Part shown: piece by piece, positions 1 to 10,800 of the stretch
Layout of the letters: every line of letters starts with the position of its first letter
How positions within the stretch are numbered: position 1 is the first letter of the stretch
Assembly (NCBI GenBank): GCA_905147135.1
Contig: LR990048.1
Coordinates: 14,492,563 to 14,556,562 of the forward strand
Length of the DNA: 64,000 nt
From: Blastobasis lacticolella
Taxonomy: Eukaryota; Arthropoda; Insecta; Lepidoptera; Blastobasidae
Direction: 5' to 3'
The notes under the pieces: model-generated
Seen by the model: only the letters and a program-made list of their open reading frames with translations
Told to the model about the DNA's origin: nothing
Database searches by the model: none
Position numbers and translations under genes: made by a program

Positions 1-109
1 AGCACAATCGAATCATAATGAACTTAAACTTTAATTATTTCATAAATATACTTAATTAGATACAACAGTGGTGAGGATGTTCTTTTTAAGTATAAAATAC
101 CTGTAGCAG

Positions 110-378
110 GAAGCGTCGCTCTTCCATAAAATGCAAGTTGATACATGTTTAAATTAACATGAAATGTCAACTTTTAGGTAAGTACTTAGAGATTATATTA
201 AAGCTAATAAAACAAAAAGTAAATAGGTATAATAATTTATTAGTTTAGTTTACTTTTAGAGTAAACTTGTCGTGTTACCATCTAATGGATCGAAGTTATT
301 TAGGTTATAACAAGTTTCATTCTTTTGGCTTTTGTTTGACTCGTGCTCATTATTAATTCATGATAAATCATAGCGATT
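110..378. repeat. Repeat X, copy 1 (inverted relative to copy 2)
   Basis: This segment matches the reverse complement of 19572-19833 over about 260 bp with scattered differences. Shared landmarks include 'atggatcgaagttat', 'ttcattcttttggctt' and 'actcgtgctcattattaatt'. No coding capacity, terminal repeat or polyA end is visible. Family unknown. Confidence 0.75.
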
Positions 379-390
379 TTATACACGAGT

Positions 391-516
391 CATCATCATC
401 ATCGTCATCACAGCCCATCAACAGTCCACTGCAGGACTTAGGGCCTCTCCCACGAAAGGGGTTATTGCCATTATCTCCACGCTTGGCAGGCGGGTTGGAG
501 ATCGCAGTGTTGTAAA
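391..516 (-). mobile_element. R element, 3'-end fragment (first half of dimer)
   Basis: Read on the minus strand this is the 3' end of family R: the segment from the 'ctccaacccgcctgcc' block to the (gatgat)n end. It lies head-to-tail with the fuller copy at 517. The pair is bounded by 'cacgagt' at 384-390 and 778-784, which suggests it went in as one unit or was duplicated after insertion. Confidence 0.75.
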
Positions 517-777
517 TCATCATCACAGCCCGTAACAGTCCACTGCAGGACTTAGGGCCTCTCCCACGAAAGGGGAAGTTATTGCCATAATCTCCACGCT
601 TGGCAGGCGGGTTGGAGATCGCAGTGTTTAAATATAACAATGGAAAATGCTGCTGCCCATTTTCCAGACTACGGAGACTCTTGATATTTGCCTCGAAAAC
701 ATTAGTCGCCTTGTACGACACCCATGAGTGTAAGGGGTTGGTGCTATTCTACTCTGCCGGACACCATACGGCCAGTT
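517..777 (-). mobile_element. R element, near-complete (second half of dimer)
   Basis: Minus-strand order is 'ccgtatggtgtccggcagag', 'acactcatgggtgtcgta', 'agtctccgtagtctgg', 'gcgtggagattatggcaata', 'tcctgcagtggactgtta', then (gatgat)n. This is the standard R layout. No ORF is shared between copies, so R looks non-autonomous. The reading frames crossing it on both strands are chance. Confidence 0.8.
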
Positions 778-2016
778 CACGAGTTAGTTACTATCGCAAT
801 AATTTACAGGAGAATTATGTTCCAATTATATTTATTTATGCATAATCAGCTCTATTAGAAGCAAATATAAGTTATGTCGTGAGGTAAACAAGTTAAAAAT
901 ATGGATTGGATAATATAAAAACTTTTCAAGACATTTTAGACCGAGCTGAGCTCTTAACACATTATAGGGAAGTACAGTTTGAAAGCTGTATGAGAGATAA
1001 TAACCGTTCGTTTGGGTTCAGAGCCAAATGTAGGCGACAGTTATCTGCAAATGAGCTTGGCTGGTGATACAGCCTTCAACAAACGTTAGCGTGTAAGAGC
1101 AGTAACATAAGAAAATGTCATACTTGGCATCACAGTATCGGAGAATAGATTTTAATATTGTCAGTGTATTCTCTGGGTGTTATTTGGCAAAAAGCAAAGA
1201 AACTTAAGTAGTTATAGTTATAACTTCATAGCAACTTTTCTGTTAGATGAAAATTTTTAATCACTTATAACTCCCAACTTATGTTTATTTTCCTGAGATT
1301 CTTTATAAAAATCTACAATATTAAAACACAATACACCTGCAGAAAAATAAGTGGTAACTTTTGGGAAAATGTAGCACTAGCATTTTTATGAACTTTAATC
1401 TTCCAACACATTTTCCAATGTTCTTGAGGAATTCATGGGAAATGTCTTTAATAGGCATTACCTAAAGATGTATTCAAACCAGACGAGTGAATACTCATTC
1501 CATCATATTCACTTTGTGTAATCACCGTCTCTCTATCAGGCAGGGCCATCAAATGATGGACTCTAAAGCTTGTATACAGCTTCTAGTCAAACTCATAACA
1601 CCATTGTTTTTGCTACGGTATAAAAAAATCCTTATTTTATGATCTTGCTCGAAGTGTACTTGCTTTAGAAACTATAATAATATCACAGAAACCGTGAATT
1701 ACCTCAATCAAATACACAAACATACAACTTAGGAGACATTGGGAATTAAACTTCCAGCTCAGGTGTGACTACGAGCTTCAAGCAAAAACTTATCCCGTTT
1801 CCCAAAGGAAACTAACATTGTTCTTTAAACACAACTTCGCACAATTGTTGGTACAGCCTACATTAAGTATCTTACCTACTTCACCTGCGTACTGCTTCTA
1901 AGCTCTGATAAGTATTGTAGCTGATATTTTTTCTATTTTAGTTGAACTGATTGGGTGACCGCTTCGTTTGAGGCAATTCGATCGATAATTTTTGCTATTT
2001 ACATATTCCCTACACG
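778..2016. other. No feature recognised
   Basis: AT-rich sequence with no ORF of note, no repeat shared with the rest of the window and no hairpin that I could see. Confidence 0.5.
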
Positions 2017-2170
2017 TTGATACAATCTGGTCAGGTTCCCCTGGTAGCAGGCTCTCGGAGGTCAGATGGTAGTCGCTCCACTGTAATTATCCGATCACCA
2101 AATCCTGGATCATGGTCAAGGCGGACCCCGGGGCCTCCTGCTCGAAAGCACAACCGGGACATTAACGCCA
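2017..2170 (+). mobile_element. S1 SINE, 5'-truncated (body and RTE-like tail)
   Basis: Starts within the body at 'acaatctggtcaggttcccc' and runs through the RTE-like tail to 'cgggacattaacgcc'. The tRNA-like head is missing. It directly abuts the 38-bp inverted repeat at 2171. Confidence 0.8.
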
Positions 2171-2177
2171 AAATATA

Positions 2178-2208
2178 CAGGGTGTTTCATAATACATGTA
2201 TAAAGCCG
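2178..2208. repeat. Left arm of a mariner-like terminal inverted repeat
   Basis: 'cagggtgtttcataatacat' and the next 11 bases are repeated perfectly, inverted, at 6256-6286. Both arms are flanked by TA on the outside, and identity extends 7 bp beyond the TA. CAGGGTGT ends flanked by a TA duplication are typical of Tc1/mariner-type elements. No transposase is visible between the arms. Confidence 0.6.
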
Positions 2209-3139
2209 TGAACTGGATGGAGTGCTAAACGTATTAAAACGATAGGTACAATTATTTTTTTCGTGCGTGGAATAGTTACCGAGAAAATGACTATCGAACT
2301 TTTTCTTTTTCAATGTCGATAATCACATTTTGAAAACGAAAGACCGCATCTCTAGAAATCAGTTGTAATAGATCACTCAAGTTCATAATCAGGTCAATCA
2401 ACTGAATAATACAATTTTACCAGTTACAGATAGGATATAGGTTTTGTGCCTTAAAGTCTTTTCTACCTACCGTTTCATATGAGTTTTAAAATTCAATCTA
2501 AAGATCACTACGATCAATACCTCAAATAACTGGTTAATAAAATTATTATTACAAGCAGCTCGTGAGCAGTCCGGCACAAAAACAAGACATTTCGATGTTT
2601 GTTTCTACTTTAATTTATTTGTTTTTTGTTGCCTTCAACACAATGTTGCACCTAGGTACATAGTCTTCAAACTAATTGCGAAAACACAATAAACATTAAT
2701 AGGCAAAAAAGTTACAGCTTGATTTCGCGTCTGCGCCATATCTTCTATTGTACTAGGTAGTCATGACTGAAGCAGGTGGACTATGTACGGGATACTGATA
2801 TCACAGGGTGTCCATAAAGTACATTCACTAGATTTTAATATTTTTGGAAAGTGCAGCAAAACTACACGATATTGTTGTTATACTTTATTGTCTATTTTTT
2901 CACTCAGTCTACATCCTGTTGAATGCATGTGGTGAGTCTTGGCACAAGTTTATGCATTTCTCGTTGAACTTTTCCGCCAGCTCCGAAATAAGGAAAGATG
3001 TCATTTTAGTACCTTTAGTACATTAGATAGGTCTAATAGTAATTATTAAATTCTACTAATGTTTGAATTCAAGAAGGTGAATATTAAATTTGAATAGCTG
3101 AAAAAATACCTAGCAACACTATTTACGTACTAGGATTTA
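2209..3139. other. No gene; possible weak transposon end at 2804
   Basis: Mostly featureless AT-rich sequence. 'gggtgtccataaa' at 2805-2817 recurs inverted near 3237-3250 and could be the ends of a small DNA element interrupted by the LINE tail at 3140. The match is only 13 bp. Confidence 0.3.
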
Positions 3140-3245
3140 AGCATTTAGGTTGCAGGCAACAAACATGCAGAACAGCAGATGCGTTGTCACTGTGAGGACT
3201 AAGATGAAATGCGTCATGCCTGTATTTGTACTGGCTTATTTTATG
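3140..3245 (-). mobile_element. LINE 3'-UTR fragment (CR1/Jockey-group)
   Basis: 'gcgttgtcactgtgaggac' and 'aagatgaaatgc' match the segments at 39058-39122 (opposite strand) and 49985-50060 (same strand). It is a non-coding piece of a LINE tail. Confidence 0.6.
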
Positions 3246-4910
3246 GACACCCCACGTACTAGGCGCAATATTAAGGAGGTCTAAATTATCCGTTTTGTAT
3301 TTTTTGGTTTCGAGGGTTCTGTACAAAAAAATATTGTAATCAATTGTGATTTTAATTCAAAAGGTTCATTCATAGTTTTTACGAAAGTGCACCACCACCT
3401 AACTAATAGCAAAGTAGTCTTATTCAAATTACTGTAGCATATTAATGTAGCAAACTCTAATTAATGTAACATCTTTGTCTTTTTACGAGTTTGCTTTCTC
3501 ATGTCATGTCTGTCAGTCATGTTTCAGTGTCGCGTAGGTAATCGTACCTATCGTTTTCACGAACATTTCTTATCAACTAAAATTAACTTAATGATTCTTA
3601 GTTGATGGAGCTTTACCTGTAAATATCCCATGCTTCACCCAATTGGAGAACCTAGGTCACCTAGGTGGAGCACGGACCAAAACACAATTTTAGAAATTAC
3701 TGTCTAGGTTACTGTCATTGTACCAAACTACCCGATAAAATCGTGATAAGCAAATGTAGGCCATCGCCATAAGGATTATTATTAAGCCCACAGTTGGATT
3801 CGCTTGAGACTCACTTTAACAAATTAAAAAAAAATCAACATTATGGTGCAACTACCAGGAGAACATAAAACGACAGAACATAAAAGGCGAAATAAGTTAG
3901 ACCCCTAAAACACGGATCCCTAAGTACGAATCCTTTTGCACGTGCCGTCAAGGTCAAGGCCGGCGCCGGAGCTGTGGCGGCGCTTTTGACATCAAAATAG
4001 AAACTGAAAACTACAAAATCTAAAAATAGAATACTTTGGCGGGCCGTTCTTTATTTTGTGGTTTGATCCACGGCGCGACTTCCATTGACGAAATTTGCCT
4101 ACTTTCGCGTCGTATTCGTTCATTCAGTTTTTAGCTTTTCGCGTGACTTCGGTCACGTTGATGTTGCGTTGTAGTTGTAGGATACCTAAGTACCTATTGT
4201 GAAGATAACTGTGATAAGAGTGTTAACGATGTGAACGAATGATTTATAGCTTCAGGTACCAGTATTAACGTAGTCTTGTCTGTGTTCAGCGTTCAACGTT
4301 TAATAAGTATTGTGATAATCATTATTCTGTGTATGAATGCAAGCTAGCAGTAGGCCAAACACCATGGTACCTACCTATTTACGTTTTGCATAGCAACCAG
4401 AGCCTGCGTAGTGTTGTGTATCTGTGTGTATGGAGTGTACCTACCTAGCTACGCTACGATACGAGTGCAAGCTTACTTGATAGTTAATACCTATCAGTCA
4501 TCCGAGCCACAAGAAAGCAAGAAAGTATGGCACCTGACGCTGTTTGTTTTCATAAAATAACTTTAAAAAGGTACGTACCTACATGCTTTAAAGGTCTAGG
4601 TTCTAGCTAGACTTTAAGATATGCTACCTAGCTAGTACCTAATCGTAACGTTAGAAGGTTCTTTTCCGACGGGAAATAGGTAGAAAAGACAACGCTTTTA
4701 TCTGTTCATGAAAACATGTAGGTATTTAGTAAAACCTGTCTGTAATCTGTTTCAACAAAACTAGTCTCATAAGTGGTTCCCTACGCTACGTAGGTCCCTA
4801 GATGAGTGAACCATTTTAGTAGGACATAGTACCTACTTATTTGTGTAGAACGATTTATCAATTGAACGAATTCTGTTTTAGTTATGTAGCTATCTTAAGT
4901 ATGTTTTCAA
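3246..4910. other. Mostly featureless; one CpG-rich island
   Basis: No ORF or repeat family recognised except the CpG-rich stretch at 3940-4260 listed separately. Around 3640-3670 'gagaacctaggt...aggtggagcac' resembles a short stretch near 52725. Confidence 0.4.
3940..4260 (+). promoter_or_regulatory. Candidate CpG-rich promoter and 5' leader
   Basis: CpG-rich sequence ('ccggcgccggagctg', 'ggcgggccg', 'cggcgcgacttcc') in an AT-rich setting. It is followed by an initiator-like 'attcagttt' at 4122-4130 and possible splice donors at 'cag|gtacca' (4254-4259) and 'aag|gtacgt' near 4570. No TATA box is evident. The downstream promoter element is not at the expected spacing. This is inference from composition only. 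Confidence 0.2.
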
Positions 4911-5170
4911 GAACATTGGTGGCTGGGCGGTTGAGTATCCGACTCGTAAGCGAGAGAGGTGCCGGGTTCGAATCCCGCTGTGGCAATGTACCAATGACTC
5001 TTTTCTGAGTTATGTACATTAGTTGAAATTAACCGATGCTCCTATGGTGAGGGAAACATCATGATGAAATCTGCAAATTCTGGCAACTGAAATTGTAACC
5101 ATGATCCAATCGATTCAGGTTCCCCTGGTAGCAGGGTCATGGAGGTCAGATGGTAGTCGCTCCACTGTAA
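4911..5170 (+). mobile_element. S1 SINE, left arm of inverted pair
   Basis: Has the tRNA-like head with a B-box 'gggttcgaatccc', the middle 'tgagttatgtacattagttg', and the body to 'ctccactgtaa'. The RTE-like tail is lost. It faces the minus-strand S1 at 5203, forming an inverted repeat with arms of about 260 bp. Confidence 0.85.
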
Positions 5171-5202
5171 CAAATTCTTTTCTCTCCACAAAATTATTTT
5201 CC

Positions 5203-5540
5203 GTGCCCGTGGTCCGCCTTGACTATGGTCCATGATCTAGGATTTGGCAGATTAGGTAATTAATTGCAGTGGAGCGACTGCCATCTGACATTCCTGGCTC
5301 CTAACCCTGCTACCAAGGGAACCTGACCAGATTGGATCATGGTTACTTACACATTCAGTCGTCTGAACTGAATGTGTAAGTTTCATCACGATTATTTCCC
5401 TCACCGTAAAAGCATCGGTTAGTATTCAGCTACTGTGCATAACTTAGAAAAGAGTTAGTGGTACATGGCGGCAGTGGGATTCGAACCCGGTACCTCACGC
5501 GTACGAGTCGGATACTGCAACCTTAGGCCACCGACGCTCC
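5203..5540 (-). mobile_element. S1 SINE, right arm of inverted pair
   Basis: Minus-strand copy with the head (A-box region 'ggtggcctaagg', B-box 'gggttcgaatccc'), body and the start of the RTE-like tail. It contains a small internal duplication, 'acattcagtcgtctgaactg' followed by 'aatgtgt', where other copies have one stem. Confidence 0.85.
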
Positions 5541-5647
5541 GACTATTTAAGCATACCTACCTATCGAAAATAATTAGTGTAGGCAAGTTCCTAGTTAATT
5601 TGGTAGAGCCTATTCATGTAGATAAGTAGGTAACATTTAGTACGACG

Positions 5648-6092
5648 CCTGGTAGTAAGATGAAGGAGGTTGGTTTGTTTTGATATGAATGGCACGAAGT
5701 TATTACTCGTCCTTATGGTGTGTACACACTCAACGTACGCCAACGAAGGGCTGTCGGCCGAATTATTTGGACTTCTAAGGTCTAATACTTGCATTTCGTG
5801 GTCAAGCAAACGATCTTTGGGAGTTTTGGGAACCGATTCGGGCTCGTATTTGCACGTTTGTTTGTTGGCCTTCGGTATCCGCCCAAACTGCGATTGGATG
5901 ATTACTTCTATCCGTTTGATGTTACCGCCACGCTGCACTGCGGATTGCCGGCTGGCACACGCCAACGGACAATCGTTAGCCGAAACGGGTGCGCGTCACA
6001 CATCGCCCGGTGTGTACGCAGCATTAGGCTCCTGGTAGTAGGCTTGAGGAGGTTGCTTTGTTTCGATAGGGGTCGCACGAGGTTATTAACCT
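5648..6092. other. GC-richer block bounded by two ~60-bp direct repeats
   Basis: 'cctggtagtaagatgaagga' onward at 5648-5709 recurs, diverged, as 'cctggtagtaggcttgagga' onward at 6031-6092. Between them open frames of 120-124 codons exist on both strands (minus 5591-5965; plus 5670-6038 and 5789-6163). I recognise no domain in any of them. Overlapping open frames on both strands suggest low stop density from GC content rather than a gene. It could be an unclassified repeat. Confidence 0.45.
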
Positions 6093-6255
6093 GTTTTTTA
6101 TATGATCATCAACTTGAAATAGAGCTGCGCTTCAACGTAGTCGATATGGTTATTTATCTTTAAAAATAATTTTTTTTTATTAAAATTAAAATTCAATGTC
6201 CGGATAAAATGAAGTCGCCAGTGCACTCTTTGAAAGCTCTACTTTAACACCCTTT

Positions 6256-6286
6256 CGGCTTTATACATGTATTATGAAACACCCTG
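6256..6286. repeat. Right arm of the mariner-like terminal inverted repeat
   Basis: Exact reverse complement of 2178-2208, followed by TA at 6287-6288. It lies immediately upstream of the LINE fragment at 6294. Confidence 0.6.
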
Positions 6287-6293
6287 TATATTT

Positions 6294-6530
6294 CTTGTAT
6301 TACATGTTGACGAGCCGCTTTGGCTCGACTTTTATAATGCGTACAGCTAAGGAGTGGAATGCGTTGCCTGCGAGTGTGTTCCCTGATCAATATAATCTGG
6401 ATGCCTTCAAGGCTAGAGTGAATAGGCTGTTCCTAGACAGGCATGCTCCATCATAGACCGCATCGTCACTTACCACCAGGTGAGGTGCCGGTCAAATGCC
6501 TGGCTAGTAAAGTAATAAAAAAAAACATTT
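6294..6530 (+). mobile_element. 5'-truncated Jockey/CR1-group LINE, ORF C-terminus
   Basis: Open frame ending at 6456 encodes 'RTAKEWNALPASVFP' then 'FKARVNRLFL', the C-terminal tail of a non-LTR retrotransposon ORF2 lying beyond the reverse transcriptase. It is followed by 'cgtcacttaccaccaggtga', 'caaatgcctggctagtaa' and an A-rich end at about 6515-6530. The same 3' end recurs at 11385. Only the last 40-50 codons remain, so it is a dead copy. Confidence 0.75.
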
Positions 6531-6903
6531 TCTAAACAAAATAACACCAAAAGCTTCACCTACATTCGTGATGCATAATATTCGCCGTGAAAACCCAAAT
6601 CACCTCACCACGGTAAGTATTTCAGTAATGCCAAATTTGGCATGTAAATTAGCACCCGGTGGCAACCGAGACTGTAATTTTCTTGACAAACACGCGAATT
6701 AAAAAGCGATGAAGGCGTCATATATGCGAAATTACATTTAATTTCACGGTGTATTTTTTAAGTCCGTTTTCCTTCAGAACGTGGAAGCTCTGGCTAATTT
6801 CATAGCCTGAGAGTCGTGCCACATTTTTGATGAGTTTCTATATGATGCTTATATTGTTTAATTATTGTTTATTCATTTTCCGGAAAAACATACATATATT
6901 AAA
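6531..6903. other. No feature recognised
   Basis: No ORF, repeat or hairpin noticed. Confidence 0.4.
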
Positions 6904-7170
6904 ACGATCTGAGTGGTTCGGTAGTTAACGTGCCGGTCTGCTACGCAGAGGTCCGGTTCGAGTTCGATTCCCGGCCGAGCAGAAATTGAAATGATCAACT
7001 CTAATTTGTGTTAGGTACGGGTCTGGGTGTTATATGTATAATAAGTATGCATTTAAAAGTATATATGTAGTTTATCAGTTGTCTAGCACCTATAACGCAA
7101 GCTTTGCTTACTTTGGGGCTAGATGGTGCTGTGTGAATTGTCCAAGAATATTTATTACTATTATTATTTA
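6904..7170 (+). mobile_element. S2 SINE, copy 1
   Basis: tRNA-like head with B-box-like 'ggttcgagttcgattcccgg' (one extra repeat of the box), then 'cgggtctgggtgt', 'gcttactttggggctagat' and 'gtgtgaattgtcc', ending in (tta)n-like sequence. The tail resembles the 3' end of CR1-group LINEs I know from Lepidoptera, which is inference from memory. Confidence 0.8.
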
Positions 7171-7286
7171 AAATTGATGTCTATTTATTAGTAGTCGGTG
7201 TAAATACATGGCGAAACAGTTACACGTTTCTTCCATATTCCGGGGAGATTTGCCAAAACACAGATATACAGCTTCGCAATGATAGG

Positions 7287-7425
7287 TCATCATCATCACA
7301 GCCCATAACAGTCCACTGCAGAACATTGGGTCTCTCCCACGAAAGGGGACGTTGTTGCCATAATCTACACGCTTGGCAGGCGATTCTTTATGTAATATAT
7401 ACAACACTGCGATCTCCAAAGACAG
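7287..7425 (-). mobile_element. R element fragment with internal inversion
   Basis: Plus-strand order 'cccataacagtccactgcag' to 'acgcttggcaggcg' is normal. The next block, 'acaacactgcgatctccaa' at about 7400-7419, is in reverse orientation relative to every other R copy. A breakpoint therefore sits near 7383. Confidence 0.75.
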
Positions 7426-7834
7426 GTACTTAAAATAAAAATGTATGCATTTTTTAAGCTGAATATTAGTTTAGTATAGTCATATACCTCATAGACTCTT
7501 TACTAAATCAAGTGCCCCACTTAACCTCAAACTATGTTGGCGCACCTCCAGCTCAGCCGTTACCGATATCGTCAACTTCTAACGGTTAAAATGTTGATAA
7601 TAGTACACTTGCTCCGGGACTACATCGTGAGACTAGGCTACTTAACCCTTCATTTGGTTGGCAACTGTCCAGGGGTGCTATTGTGTAATAGTGTAACTTT
7701 CGGTAAGGTAACAGGTCGCTATCGGGTCGGTCAGTCGGATTCGTTTGTTTTTGTAGGTCGTTTGAGGTTTGGTTTCGCTGATCATTGGAATTGAATAGTT
7801 GTATAGTGGTATATGTTTTTTTTGTTATACATAT
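7426..7834. other. No feature recognised
   Basis: Short open frames on both strands here (up to 97 codons) show no known motif and overlap each other. Confidence 0.4.
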
Positions 7835-7985
7835 GGCAAACAGGCTAGCGGACAGTGGCCACTGCCATCCAAAGAACATCAGTAAGACTGAGGCGTCACC
7901 AGTGTCTTGCCTACCTCTAATGAGACCTCTAATATTTTCACGGGTTCCATGTCATAATCGTAAGGAAACATTATGGCCGGGAAAC
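7835..7985 (-). mobile_element. CR1-type LINE tail
   Basis: Minus strand reads from 'cataatgtttccttacg' through 'gaggtaggcaagac' to 'tagcctgtttgcca', matching the LINE tail at 56125-56265. The plus-strand 132-codon frame crossing it (7785-8183) is an antisense artefact. Confidence 0.6.
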
Positions 7986-9544
7986 CAATTCGCATCCAAA
8001 AAGGTGGTGGGTAGGTTTTTTTCTGCTAAAAAAGGTGCGGTGTCGTTGTCTTTGTACTTCTCTGTCATACAAGAACCACGAACTAACTATAACGAAAAAA
8101 GATTAACGACAAATGTTTTCCGTAGCGATGGATTCCATGCCATTATTAGAAAGGGAGCTGCTTCCATAATGCAGCGGTCATAAAACTAAAGTTCTAATAT
8201 TTGGAGATATGTATGTATTTAATTAAATTTAGTTAATCTAATACAAAGCCATAATCATATTTACCTTTTTTGGGATTTAGTCTATAAAAACGGACCCGAT
8301 TATTTAATATCAGCCGAAATGGAGAATCTTGAAATATTTAAAAACTTATAGGATACCAAAATATAAGCGAAACAATAACGAACCGATCCCGAACCGTTAC
8401 TTACCAAAACGAAGTCGCAGAATTACATAATTGCACCATAGCACCCTAAACTTTAAGCCATGCTTTTTCTCGAACATAACCTTTATTTGCTGACCGTTAT
8501 GTCATGTTCCAACAGATTGCTTGAAAACACTAGTTTTTTAAAATTAAAGTTAAGTGCCTTGCAGACGGACAAGAAAAGTAGGGCGGAGTAAGCAATTGGT
8601 CATGCAATAACTGTGAATAATTTCGTGCTTCAGTGTGGGTACAGAACTACCTTTAGTGAATAATTTGTTGTACGTGTGTGTTCTGAACAACCTTCATTTA
8701 TAGTAGGTAATGCTTGATGTAGTGATCTTTGCAGTAGCATAGGATGTGGCAGTACGCTGATAGATCGATTACAAAATATAAGTCTTTTCCTAACCAAGTG
8801 CGATTGGAATGAGATGCAACCATATCGAGATAAATTGATGTGACAGTACTCTGAACAGCGTACGTTTCAATAGAACATAGCAAAAGTAGAGCAAATTATC
8901 GGTAAATATATCGCTATACAATTTGCTTCACATCATTTGTGGTTAGCTGGTAGAAATCTCTCATAGAGATAAGTTCGGCATTGTACTCATTTTTGTTTGA
9001 TGTATCTAATTAAGTATGTATAGATACAATAAAGAATATAACAAATACATAAACAGATATCTAAATGAATTGACTTATTTAAATAAATATAGATTCTACA
9101 AAGTTCCATCTCATACCGAATACTACGAAATAGAGGATTTTTTTCCAAAAACTTACCGTAGCGTTCGCTTCCACTCCAACGGCAATTTTTTTTTAAATTC
9201 AAAGCTTTTTTGTTAAATGTCCTTCGGTTGGAAAACGCGAGCGGGAGTTGTTAGTTGTTTGACAAACTAAATTGAATTGCAATCGTTTGCCCGCCCGAGC
9301 CATTGAGCACAGAAACACAGTAGCTTACAACATCTCAGTGTAAAATTATTTTGTGCTAAGTTATTTAATTACTTATTTCACAGTTAACAGCAAATAATAT
9401 TATGTTTAAAAGGTTACATTAATAATTTGTAATGTCAATTACAAAATTGCAATTTATAATGTAGCTATATTACGCCACATTAAAGGCGAAAAGAAAAATA
9501 TCTTAATAAAATTAATAACTTAAAATTCTCTGTATGAAATAAAT
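7986..9544. other. No feature recognised
   Basis: AT-rich, with only short open frames (to 71 codons) of low complexity. Nothing shared with other parts of the window was seen. Confidence 0.45.
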
Positions 9545-9680
9545 TCTAAACCCTACTATATTATAAATGCAAATTTGTCTCTCTCTGTGTGTTGTATGTT
9601 TGTTACCTCTTCACGTCCTAACGGATTTTTACCCAACTCAGACTGTGCGATAGGTATAACGTGTACGGAAAGCTTTTAAT
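9545..9680 (+). mobile_element. H (Helitron-like) repeat, 5' fragment
   Basis: 'ctactatattataaatgcaa', 'gtttgttacctcttcacgt' and 'taacggattttt' are the start region of the H repeat family. It stops after about 135 bp. Confidence 0.6.
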
Positions 9681-9865
9681 TGACAATACTAACACTAAAT
9701 AATTACATTAAATTCTGTGTACATTGCTTTAAAACTTAATTATTTAATTTTTTATCAGTGAATTTACACATCAATACATATGATTTAGACTACAACAACG
9801 ATTAAGTTGGTCAAATATAGCACAAGTGTTCCTCCCATACCACGGCTATGGTTAGAATTTATTTA

Positions 9866-10137
9866 TTACTAAATAGCGTTTTGTCCACGACTTCGTATGC
9901 ATTAAATTCGGTTACTATATTCCAGACTTGTTCCCGTGGGAACCACATTGTATTTCGAGCAAAACTACAGCCTGGGTATGGTACTCGCTGATAATGAAGC
10001 GTTATATACTTAACTGAAAGAAATCTGTAAATTTTAAAATACGTTAAGTAGTTTTTGAGTTTTTCCATTACAAACAAACGAACAATGAAATATTTTCTCC
10101 CTTTATTAGTAGTATAGATAGACGAATTATTATTGAG
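9866..10137 (-). mobile_element. H (Helitron-like) repeat
   Basis: Plus strand begins 'cgttttgtccacgacttcgt' (the family's 3' end, inverted), continues with 'gttcccgtgggaacc', and ends 'caaacaaacgaac' plus 'attagtagtatagatag'. This is the full order of the family in reverse. Confidence 0.65.
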
Positions 10138-10625
10138 ATACACTGCTCCTATACTGGCTCTGTGCTCGATGGCCCGGGCTCGGTTGTTATACTAGCTGGA
10201 GAACGGCTGCAAAAATCACAAAAAAGTAACTTTTTCGTTTCAAAAAAGTACAACAGCGACGGGTGCGACGGGTGTTTTACTGTTATTGTTATTGAACGAA
10301 AAAAAATTATATTTAAATTTCCACGTTGTGTACAGTAATTGTTTGATTATTTTTTCTTTAATATAAATTGGGCCTATCTCCTCCTTGTTAATAGCTCTCC
10401 ACAATCACAACACATAAATACAACTGATTAACATCACTGCGTGCTCCTCCACGGAGCATCTTCAGAAAAACTGTGACCGTTAGGTCACGTTAAATTTTAT
10501 TTTATGATATGGATATATCCACAGCCTTCTTAGAGGCTACGACATATCTCAATTGAATACTACAGTAATAATGATGTTATAAAAAAAAATTGTTTTGCTA
10601 TTACACTAAACTACCTGTCTATATC
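10138..10625. other. No feature recognised
   Basis: AT-rich. 'gcgacgggtgcgacgggtg' at 10256-10274 is a short local duplication. Confidence 0.4.
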
Positions 10626-10800
10626 ATATAAAAAATAATTTGGTGGCTCGCCGCGACTTCGTTCGCGTCCTACCCTATAAACCTTCCTCTTGAATTTATC
10701 TATCTATTGTTACAAACTGCATTTGAGTTTATAAGATCCAAGCGTACATACATACAGAGGGACAGACGGTGGGAAGCGACTTTGTTTTATACTAAGTATG
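10626..10800 (-). mobile_element. H repeat, 'cttccc' subfamily
   Basis: Reads 'cgccgcgacttcgttcgcgt', 'ataaaccttcctcttga', 'cagacggtgggaagcgactt', 'tgttttatac'. It is the reverse of the copies at 27108 and 43746. Confidence 0.7.

Noticed and set aside
368..721. 117-codon minus-strand frame with an acidic run
   Set aside because: The run of Asp is the (gat)n end of R read in frame; the repeated 'NTAISNPPAKRGDYG' is R sequence.
7785..8183. 132-codon plus-strand open frame as a gene
   Set aside because: Its first third is the antisense of a CR1-type LINE tail and the rest shows no motif.
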